DNA of 64,000 bases from Eukaryota sp. TZLM1-RC (taxonomy: Eukaryota > Metamonada: BaSk clade): contig JAUPSS010000002.1 of the NCBI GenBank assembly GCA_040285825.1, forward strand, positions 2,418,001 to 2,482,000, read 5' to 3'. Below, piece after piece: positions 9,155 through 24,100 of this stretch. Both the position numbers and the translations under genes were made by a program. The notes below the pieces were generated by a model. The model searched no databases. It was not told the DNA's origin and saw nothing but the letters and a program-made list of their open reading frames with translations. Numbering within the stretch: the first letter of the stretch is position 1; each line of letters opens with the position of its first letter.

Positions 9155-12100
9155 ATGAATCGACTACTACTACTACTATCCCTGCTTTGCTATGTTTGTG
9201 CTAATGGTATGTTACCATCACTCCTTTTATTTCAGTGACATATTATTCTACTGATGGCTCTTGTTCCTCTTGGACTGAGCCAGATTGCTGGACCGATGGT
9301 CTTCCTGGACCCTCAGACTCGGCTGTCCTTGCTAGTTGCTCTCACTCTCTTTCTGTCGTTGTTTCTTCATCTATTTCTTTATCATCGCTGCACATCGGCA
9401 GCGAAGACTGTAAAGTCATTCTTACTCTGGCTCCGGGGGCCTCGATCTCAACTTCCTCCCTCATCTTCACTCATGGAACTCTCCAGGGTAGTGGCCACGT
9501 TCTTTGCTCCGGATCATCCTTTGTCTCTGGTCCTTACAACAAAACCCTTGCTCTCCAACTAGGTAATCAAGGTAACCTTGCTTTTGAAGGTAATTCATCT
9601 GTTACACTTTCTCTTACAGGTGGTGCTGTCCTTTTAAACTCTGGAACTCTCTCTATCAATGCCCCTTCCCTCATTACTTACCACCCAGACCATGACCCCA
9701 ATGGTAACCAACACCCCCAAATTAATAACTTGGGAAACTTTGTTGTTAATGATGACGTGGAGGTTGACGTACGCTTTTCCAATCAGCAGTTGGTTAATGT
9801 TCTCCATGGAATTGCTGTCATTAATAATCCTAATGAATTAATGGGTAATTACGATCTTTTCGATACTCTTTTAATTACCAAATCTTGCGAATTCAGAAGA
9901 GGTTCTGATATCTATGGTGCCACTAGTGGGGTCTTGGTAGTACCTAGATCCGTTACTTATATTGTTGCTGGTAGTTATCGCTTTGACGGGAACCTCCAAC
10001 TTTTATCAAATTCCAAGGTTTACTTTGCAGCTAGGTCCTCTGTAAGAGTATTTAGCTCTAATCACGCCGAGTCTGGTAGTTTGGTTGAGTTTCAGTCTTC
10101 ATGTGCTCTTAGAATAGCTTCTTTTTTTAGGGTTAACGTAAATAGTGGTGTTTTCTCAGTTAATACTGGTGCTTCATGGCAACCTACTACTAATGCCATT
10201 AGATCTATTACTCTAAATGGTAATAGTAGGTTTGTTTTTAATCCTAGTGTTGGTAATGTTACTCTTACTGATGTGTCTGTGTATGATAATGGTATTTTCG
10301 AGGTTAGTTCTGGAGGTCCGGTCTATCTACGTCATTTATTGATTGGCGACGAATATTGTGCTAATGAACCTCGGGTTCTAGGATCTGATCAAATAAGAGT
10401 GGAAAAAACATTTGATTGGTTCAATGGTTTAGTTGATACAGATATTCTGGTTCAAAGACCTGGTGTTTTTAATGTTTTTCCAGTATTTGGCAATGGTACA
10501 ACCATATTTGGCCAAGAAAACAATCTAATCGTTGATGGCAATGCTTTTCTCAATGGCTCTCTAAATATGGAAAGTGATACTTCAATTGTTTTTAATAACC
10601 AAGTTTATATGTATTCTCAAATCCCTCTTTATTTAGGGAGTTCTTCCACCGTTGAATTAACTGATAATTCTTGGTTGTTTGTTATTCCTAATAATGATTC
10701 TACTTTAATTACTGGGGACGAATTTGCTGATTTTTCATTTAATGGCAATTTAACCATTAATTCCTCCGCTTTCATTCTTAACGCTAATGTTAGCTCTTTC
10801 TATGCTGCCAACACCAATTATACACTTGAAGCGAATACTGAATTCCTAATCCAAAGTTCCAATAGCCCTTTAATTAATGGTACCTTTTCCCTGGCAGAAA
10901 GCTCTTTTGTTTCTACTGGTTCTAATGAAGTCACTTTTGTTAAAGGATCTGTTGTACATGGCAAAGGTTTACTTAATCCTGGTAGTAATGGGGCAATTTC
11001 TTTTTATGGTAATTATTCCGCTTCTCCTTTTATTTCAAAACCTTTTGGTTCTTTGAAATTCTTTGATGCTTTTATTAGAAATATAACAGAAATTTCTGGG
11101 TCAAGTGGTGAATTGACTTTCTTCAATATAGATTTCCCTTTTACCAAATGGATCTTATCTGAAATTAACTTAAACAGAGTTACTTCACTCTTTGAATCAT
11201 TACCCCCTATCCAAGTAGATCATGTTGTCATTAACAGAGGTTCTTTTAATGGTTATGCTATTGGGAATTCAGAATCTTTATTAATTAATTCATTGGAATT
11301 TTCTGGAGGTGTAACCTTTCACAATCTTACTGGGCTTGTTTCTATTAGTAACTTGGTTGGTACTAGATCACGATTATTTGTAAATTCTCACCTGAATAAC
11401 ATTAACCTAGGATCTGTTGAGCTTGCTAATTCTGGGTTACTTATTAATAATTTGCCAAATGCTCTCACTATCACAAACTGCATTTTAATCACAAGTGTCC
11501 AAGTTGACCTCAGTAATATCAACTTTGCAACAATTGACCAAGTTCTAATGAATGAGGATTCTAAATTTAAGACCTCTAGTTTAAATAGTTTGGTTGTGAA
11601 CACTTTGGAATCTGTAACCTCTGACTTTATTTCAAATGATATTGAAACACTGTCTTTTGGTAGTTTGAATCAAAATTCAAACTCTACGGCCTTTATCGCT
11701 AATTCAAAGTCTGTTAGTGTTGATTCTTATTTGGCAAATAATGCTACTTTGAATATCCAAGTTATCACACATTTCTTGAATTTTAACCAATTCAACCAAA
11801 CTGATGTATCTCAAACCTCTATTTCTGAATGTTTCATGGTTTTCTTTGATAATTTTTTCCAGAGCGATCACTCTCAGTTCTTTTTAAATGGTGTGTTAGA
11901 AGCTTATTTGTCAAGGGTATCCAATTTCGCACTATCTGAGTTTAAGTTGATCAATAATCATAATTTCACTGCTGATGCTTTTATAAATTCATTTGGAATT
12001 GTTTATTTCAACAGTATTTCTGATTTCATCAAAATTTTTGCTCTGTTAAATTTGGCAGATTCTGAGTTGTTCATTTCAAATACTGAATCATTAGTGATTA

Positions 12101-15100
12101 GTTCTTTTATTAATCAACAATTCTCTTCTTTTTCAGATTTAAATTCAATATCTTTTAACGAATTTGTACAAAACTCTACTGATTCAGCTCAACTTGAAGT
12201 TGTTGATGTCAACACCATTAATGTTTCTCATTTTGTACTTTCTGCTGGTACAGTTGTTTTCAATTCGGTTGACGATTCCGTTTACAATAACCTTGAGTTG
12301 AAATCTAATAATCCTGTTTCTTTTACCCAAACAAGGTCAAAATCTATCAAAATTTTGGACAATCTTTACATTTCTGACCAAGGTACCCTTTCTTTTGCTA
12401 ATGTTGAATTTGAATTTGATGTTCCAGGAATTGATCTTTTCGGCAATTTAAACTTAAATAATTTTCAGTTTGCTCCAACTATTCCTCATTTAGCTTTGTT
12501 CAATTCTGCTATTCTGAGTCTTAATACAGGAGATAATGTTATTATTAAAGATTACTTTAATGTTTATCATTCCTCAATTAGAAAAGGTTCTGATCATTTA
12601 ACCATCAGCAAAGATTCCATTTTTTCAGGTGGAACATTTGAAGAGTCTGGTACTACTGAATATCTTTCGTCCTTGTCAATTGAGACTAATTCGACTAAAG
12701 CTATTACCTCAAAAGCCAAATTAATTTTTAATAAAGTGGTTGATATTTCTTCCGAGGTTGATGAGCTTTTGTTTGGTGAATCTCAACTATTGTTTCGAGA
12801 TGTCGTCAATGTCCCCAGTGCTATTCACTTTAAACAAGTAGAATTTCCAAGATCAGAGTTTGAATTTGAGGATTGTTCAATTAATTTACTTCAAAATACT
12901 ACCATAGATCCTTTTATTTCTGGTAATGCTGTCTTTTCAATAGCTGATTCTTTAATTTTAACAGGAGGAAGTGACTTGAAATCCACTACTCTAGATATCG
13001 GCAATGTTGTTATTTTTGATTCCTTTTGTTTACCTTTCTGTGATCAATTGGTAGACTATTATTTTGATTCCAATTCAATTATTCGCCAATCTCCTAGTTA
13101 TTTAATTACCAAATTTAATGTTAGTGTTGTCTATTCAGGCAGTTATTTATTAGATTCTTTTTACATCCATCGGGATGGTAGTTTAAACTTTAAAGACTCA
13201 GATGCTATTGAATTGACTTCTATTCTTGTTGAGAATGGTAATTTTGTTTATGAATCTAGCACTTCTACTACAGGATTCACTAATTTGACCAAGTTTTCGT
13301 CTGTTGGCGGTTCTTCTTTATTTGAGTCAATCAATTCTCTCTATCTTTATGACGTTAATTTAATGGGAGGTGATTTACTCATTAAATCCAGCTCCACAGG
13401 GAACAATTTGTATTTACCTTTGATTTCTATTAAGAATGACTCTGTAATGGTTATTGAAGATTCGGAGACACAAGTTTCTTTTATTGATTTAGAAAGCGGA
13501 ACCTTTTCTTTCACCAATTATCCAACACTTCTTAAGGAACAATTATTTATTAACCAAGGGTCTATTTCATCTGGTGACTCCCATTTAACTCTTTCACATT
13601 CTTCTGTTACTTTTCTTTTTGGCAATGGAGACAAGCATTTGTTACCAAACTCGAATATTGCTCTTTATGGTAGCTTAGTTTTAGATTCTTCTGGTGTTTT
13701 CCATGGCCATTACAATGCAAAGTTTGAAGTTTTAGGTTCTGCCAATATTTCTATTATTCAACCTTCTGTTTGGCACAGTGCTGATGGGGTTGCCACTTTT
13801 CTTTTATCTTCAGCTGATTCAGTATTATCTGTGATGAATGATTTTGATATTTCTTGGTTTATTGAGTCAAAAGCCCAAATTAATGTCATTGATGATTCTA
13901 AATTTAGAATTGCTGGAGGTGGTTCGTTTGATTCTGATATTGTTTTATGTGCTAATTGTACTCTTGAATTAGCTGATGGGCATTTTATCTTTCCTTCTCA
14001 TTCCAAATTAAGAGGATTAAATAATACCTTGGATGCCACTTACTTTATTACTGACGGTTCTTCTGTACTATTTGAAGGCTTATTCCTACTTGATCCTAAT
14101 ATAATTCTTGGTTCTGGGTATTTACACTTTATGGAGGGCTCTGTTTACAACATTTCTTCTTTAATTGTTCCAAAAGGGGGTTTTATTGAGTTTTCGGAGT
14201 GTCCAAACACTGGTATTTTCAATGTTTCTTTATTAGACATTACAGGGGGTAGGGCTGTTTTAAATTCTTTGTCTTGTGAGTTTGTAACCTTTTTATTTTA
14301 TTTAGAAAATGGTCTATTTAACTCTAGTCTTATTACTGGAGACGTTTTAATTTCTGATTTCCATTCAATTAATTCAACAGTTACTTTTGGAGAGGTGAAC
14401 AGCGATTTTGTTGTGGAAAATGCAATGTCAATTTCTCATTCTGCTTTCAAATCAGACACAGTTGGAAATGATTGGTTAGTTAATTCTACTGAAATCATTG
14501 CCAGCAATTTTAATATCAGTTCTATAAGAAATTCTTTTAATACCGCGAATTTAAATGTATTCAACAGCACCTTCATTGTAGTTTCAATTCAAGAGTCACT
14601 CATTATCCAAAATGCCTCATTTACTGCCTCATTTGGACAAATTGATTATATTGGAAGTGATTTATCAATTGAGTCTTTAATTTCTATCAATAGTGTTCTT
14701 AATTTTATTGAAATTGGTAATAATTTCCTTATTTCCTCACCTCTTGATCTTGTTGATTCCAAGTTATTGGTTAATTCAGTTGGCTCAAAGGTTTATATTC
14801 CTTCTTTAACTGGGCTGAATTCAGAAATTAAGTTTATTAATATTGGTGGTGATTTTAATTTGGATGAACCACTTTTTCTATCAAACTCCTCTTTCAATTT
14901 GTATTTTATCACTGGAAACTTTACCGTTCCTGGTTTCATTGGCCAGGATTCCAGCCTTTCAATTTCCTCTGTTCATGGAGTCTTTAGAGACCCTATCATT
15001 TTTGATGAATGCGTTGTCATTATTAGTCATATTACCAGTTCCTTTATTTCTAATAATTTGTTTTTCATGTATGATTCCACTGTTTCTTTAACAACTATTA

Positions 15101-18100
15101 ACGAACATTTTGAAACTAATATTCTCGAGATGTCTCATGCTAAACTAAACATTAATTATATCAAATATTCTTTAACTACGCTTGCTTTTAATGTTTCAAA
15201 GGGGAATATTAATGTTAGGTCAATTCAAGAGTCACTCATTATCCAAAATGCCTCATTTACTGCCTCATTTGGACAAATTGATTATATTGGAAGTGATTTA
15301 TCAATTGAGTCTTTAATTTCTATCAATAGTGTTCTTAATTTTATTGAAATTGGTAATAATTTCCTTATTTCCTCACCTCTTGATCTTGTTGATTCCAAGT
15401 TATTGGTTAATTCAGTTGGCTCAAAGGTTTATATTCCTTCTTTAACTGGGCTGAATTCAGAAATTAAGTTTATTAATATTGGTGGTGATTTTAATTTGGA
15501 TGAACCACTCAGTTTAAGTAATTGTCAATTTGATTTGGTCAGAATTCATGGAGATCTTGTTATTCCTGGCTTAGTGTTTGATTATTCAGCAGTTGATTTA
15601 GTTTCTATTCTTGGTACCTTCAATGATCCTATTCAGTTCATTTCATCCAAAGTTTTGATTTCCAATATAACTACAAATTTTGAACCACATCATCCATTTC
15701 TTATTCAGGAATCTGTAGTTGATTTGCCTCGAGTTCAAGGTCATTTTCACACCAGTTCATTAGATTCCTTAAATTCTACTGTTCATTTTGGGCTAATCCA
15801 AGGTCCATTGTTGTTTTATTCTGGATACATTTCTAACGAATCAATGTTTTCTATTAATTCTATCGAAGGTAGCGTCATGGTTTCCTCAGAGTTGCAAGTC
15901 TCAAATTCTATAGCCTTTTTTGGTATTATTGATGGTAAATTGGCTACTTCAAATCTCAATGTCACTGAAGGAAAACTCAATGTAGTTTCAATTCAAGAGT
16001 CACTCATTATCCAAAATGCCTCATTTACTGATTCATTTGGACAAATTGATTATATTGGAAGTGATTTATCAATTGAGTCCTTAATTTCTATCAATAGTGT
16101 TCTTAATTTTTTTGAAATTGGTAATAATTTCCTTATTTCCTCACCTCTTGATCTTGTTGATTCCAAGTTATTGGTTAATTCAGTTGGCTCAAAGGTTTAT
16201 ATTCCTTCTTTAACTAGGCTGAATTCAGAAATTAAGTTTATTAATATTGGTGGTAATTTTACTTTGGATGAACCTTTATACATAACTAATGGTAAGTTTG
16301 AATTAACTTTTGTTGGAGGTAATGTTTTTGTTCCTGGTTTAGTTGTCGAAGATGCTGAACTATCTTTCAATTTCATTGAAGGTGAAGTGAATATTCCTTT
16401 TATTAATCTTTTATCTGGAATTGTGGAATTTGATACTATTGAACAGGATATTACTATTGATTCATTAAGAGTTGCTGGAGGTGATGTTATTTTCAAAGAT
16501 TTATCTGGTAATTTAATTATAAATGGAATGGATTTAAATGGGGGTTCTCTTATTTTTGATGAATTAATTACCCCTCTTGCTCTCAAATTCCTCAACATCA
16601 ATGGTACTTTTGTTTCATTCAATACTAATCATGATGTTACTATTGATGTTGTCAGAATTCATGGTTATTCAACTGTCTCTGGCGAGGATTTAGTTTTTAT
16701 TACCGAATATTTTGAATGGTTTGGCGGTAGTATTGACAGTGCTTTGATTGAAACTGGTCCAGAAGCCCAAGTTTTTATAGGGTCAGAGCACTTTAAATTT
16801 ATTGATGATTCTACAATTTCGGTGAAATACACAATAGATTTCATCGACAACCCAACTATTCTTCTTGGAAGTGATTCTTTAATTGATTTTGGTTCCTCTC
16901 TTTTGATCAATTTCCAAACATTTACCAGTTTATATTCCATTAATGAAGATAGTAAAGGTAATGTTTTAATTCTTGGTGGTGATGTTGAATTTGCAAGTGC
17001 TTCTATTATTTTTGATTTATTTGTTGAGTTTCATGGAGTTGGAAAAGCTAATGAAACACTTTTCAGTTTTTCTTTTGGATCTTTTTTTACTGGAACTCTT
17101 GAATTAATTGGCGAATGTGAATTTAATATTTTGGACAAGGGAGTTTATGAATTTGATGAGAATTCCAAATTAATTGGTCCATTTACTTATCTCAATGTTG
17201 GTTATACTGAATCTTCTATTACTACCTCACCAACTGTTATTTTCAATGGCTCGTTTTCCTTAAATCCTTCAGTTTTGATTGAATTTGGGTCTGTTTACTT
17301 TGAGTCTTTATGTTCATTTGAAATTCATAACCTTACAGTATTTCACCCAGGTAAGGCAGAATTCAATGGTGTTTCAGGTCCTTTATGGACACTTAATCAC
17401 CTTGAAGTCTCTGGAATTCTTCACATTTTTGATCTTCATCGTCCTTTGAATGTTTACTTTTACCAAGTATATGGCTCCAAGTCCTTTGTTCATTGGAAAT
17501 CTATTAAGAAGCCGGTTATGTTTAAAAATTCTGTATTTGTGAGTGATGGAAAGCTCAAATATGAAAATTTCCCTAATATTTACCACTCTCTTTTACAAAT
17601 CAATAGTGCAGAGCTCATCACTGAAGTCACCAAATCATTAAAGGTAACTAAACTTGAAAGTTCCAATTCAGACATAATATTTAATTCCAACCCCAATCCC
17701 ATTAAAGTTGAAGTACTCTTATTATCTTCTTCCCAGTTGACCAGTTCAACTGATAATGATTTGTTTATCACCAGAGCTACCATTGACACATCATCATTAC
17801 GTGGCTCGGATCATGCATTTATTGATGATTTGGTTTTTAATTCAGGACATTTCTATACCGATGTTACCTCTGTGACTGCTTTGCTCACTAGTGAAGGAAC
17901 TAAGAATTTCCGTCAAGGTGTTTTGTTTACAATTACTACCCACGGAGTTTATGATGGAGGTCAATTTACTGGTTTTAGTAATGCTGAAATCGTTATTGAG
18001 AAGTCCTCTGTTTTTGAATTAAATGGTCCTAAGCTTTTTTACACTGGATCTACTTCGCCTAGAAATTTCCACAATTCAGCCAAACTTTCAATATTTGGTT

Positions 18101-21100
18101 CGGTTTCTCGATCTGCTGGTGGTTCTTTTGATTGTTCTTTTGAATTATTTATTGAACAAGATGGTCAATTGGATTTCCTTGATGGTTTAATTTACTTACT
18201 CGCTGGGGGTTATAATAAGGGGCATTTCCATTTGCATAACTCTGCTAGTATTAGGCTGGGTCCTTCTAGAACTAAATTTGGCTATGAATTTGGACATAAA
18301 AGCTTTGAATTGCTCCCTGGATCAGTTACTGAATTTAATGGTTCTCTTTCTATGGATAGGTTCTCAATCTTGAATACTTATTCCTCATTTTCCTTAAGTT
18401 CTTTTGATTGTGATTCTGGTTCATTTTACTTTGGTCCTGAAACTATTTTAGATGTTTATACTGATGCTATTCATTGCACTTCACATTGTGTAGTTGTTTT
18501 TGATTCCCCTGCAGTTCCTGTAGAGTTGGACTCTATAACTGTTCAGGGTGGAGGATCTATTACTTTGAATAATTTCAAACAATTTACTTTTATTCATTTC
18601 AATTCTCTTTTAATTGAAGATTCTGTAGTTGTATTCAACTCTGGACAGAATGTCATTATTGGTGCTCTTGATTTAGTTAGCGGAATTCTTGAAGGTCTTG
18701 ATACAGTGCAAGTGGATTCTAATTGGAATTGGAAATCTGGTAGAATTGGAAGTCCTCGGTCATTCACTTCAACAACCACTTTTGTTTTGAATTCAGATTG
18801 TGAGTCTTTAATAGAAACTCAAAGACCAAAACATTTAGCTTATGACTCTGTACTAGAAAACTCCGGTGAGCTTACTCTAGTTCATTATTTCCCGTTCTTC
18901 ATTTATAGAAGCTCTAGCATAGTCAATAGTGGAATTTTCTTTTATGGTAAAATGTGTGGTGCTTCTATTTGCGACAACTTAGCCAGCTTTGATTTTTCTG
19001 CTGTTGATATTGATATAAGTGTCGAGTATCCTGATGTTTCTTTTAGACCTACTATTCTCAACATTGGTGACTTTGTTAAATTAGACGGAACTTTTACCTT
19101 AACTAATAATCTTCCATTTAATCAAACTGGTACTGGAACATTTACTTTAAATGGACGATTTAATCAGCGTAACAGTGATTCAAATCTTGATGGTCTTTTT
19201 ACTATTTATCCCAGTGCTCTATTTGATATTGGTAGTAGCACTGGTACGGTTAAACAATCTTCTGTTTGGAATGGTTTAGAAGGACGTTTAAGAACTAGTT
19301 CTGGTGGTACTATCAATTTCAATGGTTATTACAACCTGACTTTAGATTTCCAGCATTCTATTGGAACATTCACTTTCAAAAAACATTCTGATTATGAGCT
19401 TGATTCAATTGCAATCAGTGGGGGTAGGGTAAATTTACCTTATGGTAAAGAAAGAAGTGATATTTTTGATTTGAGAAAAATCCATTCCACAGGAGGAACT
19501 CTCAATATTGATAATGTAAACCAACTAGTTGATATTGATGAATTCACTCAAACCAATGGTGTGGTGAATATCGACACTGTGAATAACTTTCTCAACTTTG
19601 GCACAATGGCTCTTTCTCAAGATTCTGGTCGTACGAATATTATCAATGTGTTAAGGAATGTTACTTTTGCTAACAAAGTCACCAACACTAATGGGACATT
19701 AATCATGAAAAACTTGCAAGAGTGGTTGGTGTTTCAGTCTGGCATTTATATCGGAAGTTCACACAGATTTGATCTCACAACTGTTGAAAACAATGTTTTT
19801 ACTCCTAAGTCATTTGATCTTCGTGGAGCAGTCAACTTTATTGATTTGAAACAAAAGCTCATTATTGATGACTATTTCAATGTTTCCACTAGTTCAGCTA
19901 GGGTTAAGTTTAGTGAAATTCTTAACGACGTTATCATCAGAAAAGGTCTATTTGTTTTTAATGGTCAAACTGAGTTTAGTTCTATTTCTGGTAATACTTT
20001 TCTACCTTTTATCCATGCATATTCTGGTTCTCTCAAGTTATTGACAATTAAAAATCTCTATCTAAGTACTGAAATCCTTAGTGAAACTTCTTTAACTGTT
20101 GATAATTATGTTTTTATTGAAAGTCCTCGATTAATTACTCGACCAGGTTCAGCAGCAGTTTTCAAAAATGGTATTTCCCATATTGATGTTGATTTTGTTC
20201 AAGGTACTGGTGGTTATTGTAATGTTATTACTCTGCCAACATTTGAAACTACAGAATTCAAACCCCATGGTGGTAACTTTTTATTCCAAAGTCTCAGCTC
20301 TACCTTTATTTTACCAAATTTTGAAATTAGATCTGGCTCATTAGTTGAGTTGAGGTCTTTTGTTTCATTCTCTCCCAAATTGCCAATAGTTAAAATTCTT
20401 GATGGTAGTTTAAGACTTGCATCTGGAAAGTCAGTCACAATTGACCACTTAGTCTTGGATGGATCAAACGCCAAGAGAGATGGTAGTGATATAGCTAATG
20501 TTAATAACGAGATCTTTTTCAAACAAGGTTGTTTCTGTGGTGGTGTTACTAAGTCACTTCAACCTTTAAGACTTACAACTAGTGGTAGAAAGGATATTTT
20601 TGCTGAATTACATGCTAACGTTCTGTGTGAAATTGAAGTGAATAATGGTCAAATTCGCGGAAATTCTAATGGTAAACTTTATTTAGAAGACGAAACTAAT
20701 ATCACTGGAGACTTTTGGTTTAGTAGCACTACTAGTAGTAATTACCCAGTCATTTATGTGGAGGATACAATGACATTTTCTACAGCTCAAAATAGAAGAA
20801 GAATTGATTGGTTTATTGATATTGCCGTAAATACCATTCATTATTTGAATGACTTTGAGTTATTGTTTGGTGATGGTGGTGGTGTTATTAGAGCAACTTT
20901 TTATTTACAACCAAATACTAAATTAGCTTTTGGTAGTAATCAAGCCATTAATTCTAGAACTCATCATTTATTCACTGCCACTTCCATTGTCAATTGTGAT
21001 ACTTGTACATTTGATTTCAGAACTAATTCAGCTTGGGTGAAGTATAATGGTCAATTTAATCTTTTTACAGAACATGTGCAAAATTATGGTCGGTTTGAGC

Positions 21101-24100
21101 TCTTCTCTACAGCACGTCATCCTATTAAAAAATTCGTACTTTCCAATTGTGATGTTCATTTGCTACACGAAATTTTTGATGGTGCTGATACTGACTACAA
21201 TGTAGAACTATTTGAATTAAATCAATGTGGAAGACTCAATATTGTCAATTCTAGGTATAATTTGAATATTGAAAACTTGGCAATTAATGGTGGTTCAGTA
21301 GAAATTTCCAATCATGACCATCATTTACTATTGAATTCTGCTGTACTTAATGGTGGTGCGTTCATGTTGAATAACTTTATTCATCCTGTTAGTTTTCCAG
21401 ATGTTACTGTCAATTCAGGATTTATTTGGCTTAATACATGTCATGATGTTCATTTTGACCACTTTGTTATGCGGAATCCTGTGGATCCATCAAGAGTTAC
21501 GTGTTTTAGCAGTATTAATTTCCAACCTATTTATAATGATAATTCTTATAATAATTCGCTTTTAGCTGGTTATGATTCTGTTACTTTGGACTTTACTCAG
21601 TGGCTAGGTGGTTCTATTGAAGTTGAGGTTGATTTCATGATTGACCTTCACTCGGTCGATGCAGGAGATCGAGGTTTTAGTAAGGGCAAATATGTAAATA
21701 TTCATGATACAGCTAATCTTGGAGGCCCTGGTGATTTCTATCTTACTGGCCCCAGTACTTGGACAATTTTAGATGTCGCCCATTTGGAATTCTGGTCTCA
21801 AGTGTTTTTCCATTGTATGTTATGTGATTCATTACCTACTTTTATCAATTATGGTCATTTAAATTTCCCAATCCCAGATATCAGTGTTACTTTGGATTTT
21901 ATTATCCACAACTACAATTTATTTACCTCTGAAGAAAATACTGAAATTACTTTTAATGGACCAAGTACTTCTTATGGTTCTTCCAAATACTTAATGGAAG
22001 ACGGTTCTGGTCTGCATTTGCGACATTACAGCCATACTTTTAAAGATGGAATGATTGGGGTTGGGGACGGTAATATTCATATGGATAATTGGAATTTTAA
22101 TACTCACACAAGGAAATGGTCGCCAGAAAACAAGGTGTTATTTGATGGCACTTGGGATTTATCCCCTATTTTCATTCAACCTACTGGGAATTGGGTTTTT
22201 GGAAAGAATGCGTTTATTAACCTTACTGAAATTCATTTAACCGAAAGAGCTCACGTTTTAGTAGATGGTTCCCGTTCAGCTTCTGGCAATTGGACCTTTG
22301 ATAGATTAAATATTAATACCCATAGTTGGTTTATTATTGATGGTACTGATGAAGAAATTACTTCAAGATCCCTAGTTATGTCTTCTGATGAGTTTATTCG
22401 ATTTAGAAAGTCTTCCGAAGCCCTTGAATTTACTGATATTGAATTATATAATGGAGAAGCTGAATTTAGTACCTCTCACCACCTTAATTTCCAGTCACTT
22501 ATTGTAGATGGTGGTACTAAGAGCGGTTCTGATCATATTACCACTAATGAATTTGCATGGAATTGTGGTATAATTGAAGGCTCAGGTACTATTTTCATCA
22601 AGTCTAAAGGTACTATTGGTACTTGTAGTTCTACCCAATGGTTATCCAGCCCTCCTGTTAAACAATTAAGGGGTACTTCTAAATTAGTCTTCCTTCCTGG
22701 TTCTGAACTATTTATAAATACTGAGGATGCAGTAAATTTGTATGATTCTACCACAATTGTTATTGAGGGTTATACTGAAATGATTAATGCCTATTTCCTT
22801 GAACGTAGTCAAAACAATGTAATTTCATTTATGGGTCCTTTAACTGAAGCTATTACTGGTGCTTACAGGGTATTTGATGCACCAGTAGAGATTTTATATG
22901 GAGAATTTCATCTTAAATCCGGTACTATTAATCCAAGACGAACATTGAATGTATATTCTGATTTCTACAGTTATGGCGACTCTGCACTTTTATTTGGTCA
23001 TGTTGATCATAATTCTACTCATTATTTCCATTCAACATCCCAATATATTGAAGTCAAGGAAAATGACTTTCAGTCTGCTAGATTTGAACCCACAACAAGT
23101 TCAACCGAAGTAATTGTAGAAGGTACTTTCAACACTTCTTTATTACACTTTTCTATAGGAACTATTACTTTTACTGGTCCAATTGATTTGGATATTGCTG
23201 AAATTCGTCTCGTTAATCTCGCTGTTCTGCAATTCATTTCCCTTGATAATGATTTAGGAAGTGTACGTGGTTTCGATCTTCGTGGTAATTCCTTAATGCT
23301 TTTCAATACTGGTCAAGGTATAATTACTTTTGATGGTTTTGGACTTCTAGATGAAAATGCTGAAATTTTTGGAGTCAATGATGATATTCAAATTATTGGA
23401 AATTCTTCTTCTTTTGAATGGAATGGAGGATCTTTTGCTGGTGATATCACAGTAGATTTGTTTACCTCTCTTACTATTGCAGGACAAAATCCCAAAGCAA
23501 TTCGCTTAGGGGCAGTTGTTATTGCTCATGAAGAACTAGAATGGAATTCCAATGGTAATTTATTTGGTTATGATGGTTCAAAATTAGTTGTTTCTGAAGA
23601 GGGTTCACTCAAGTTCGTATCTAATGGCCAGTTTGATTGTAGGGGTAGTTTTACTAATTCTGATAAGGTATGTGATGCTTTTATTGAAATTTTTGGAACT
23701 GCTTCAATTGACCCTTTTTCAATGAGAGTTGTGTCCTATTGGGGAATTTTTGTAGAAGGGAAGTTCACCTTGAATATGGGTTTATTTGAAGCATTTTCAT
23801 TTATACGAGGTGATGGTTCTTTGATAATCAATTATGGAACAACTTTTTCTTTCACCTCAGCTTCTGAAGATTCATTATTGGGTCCTAATTCAAATATTCT
23901 TTCAACTGGTACTATTAATCTTTTTGAATGGACAACCGTTTATATTCAAGGTACTTTTGAAACTGATCAATTGGTATCTGTTGGTGAAGGTACTTTAGTT
24001 TTCCATGATTCTGCTGTTTTAGTCAATCAATTTGATTTGACTGTTGTTGTTGGTAATGCTATTTTTAATAAGGTAACTCAAATGGTTCCCTTAAATACTG

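Noticed and set aside
9254-9841. Overlapping forward frames of 60-102 codons inside the start of the giant gene
   Set aside because: They lie in shifted frames of the giant coding sequence and show no family resemblance; shadows of the real frame.
16197-16622. 141-codon minus-strand frame inside the giant gene
   Set aside because: Antisense of a biased repeat; composition and lack of homology indicate a chance ORF.
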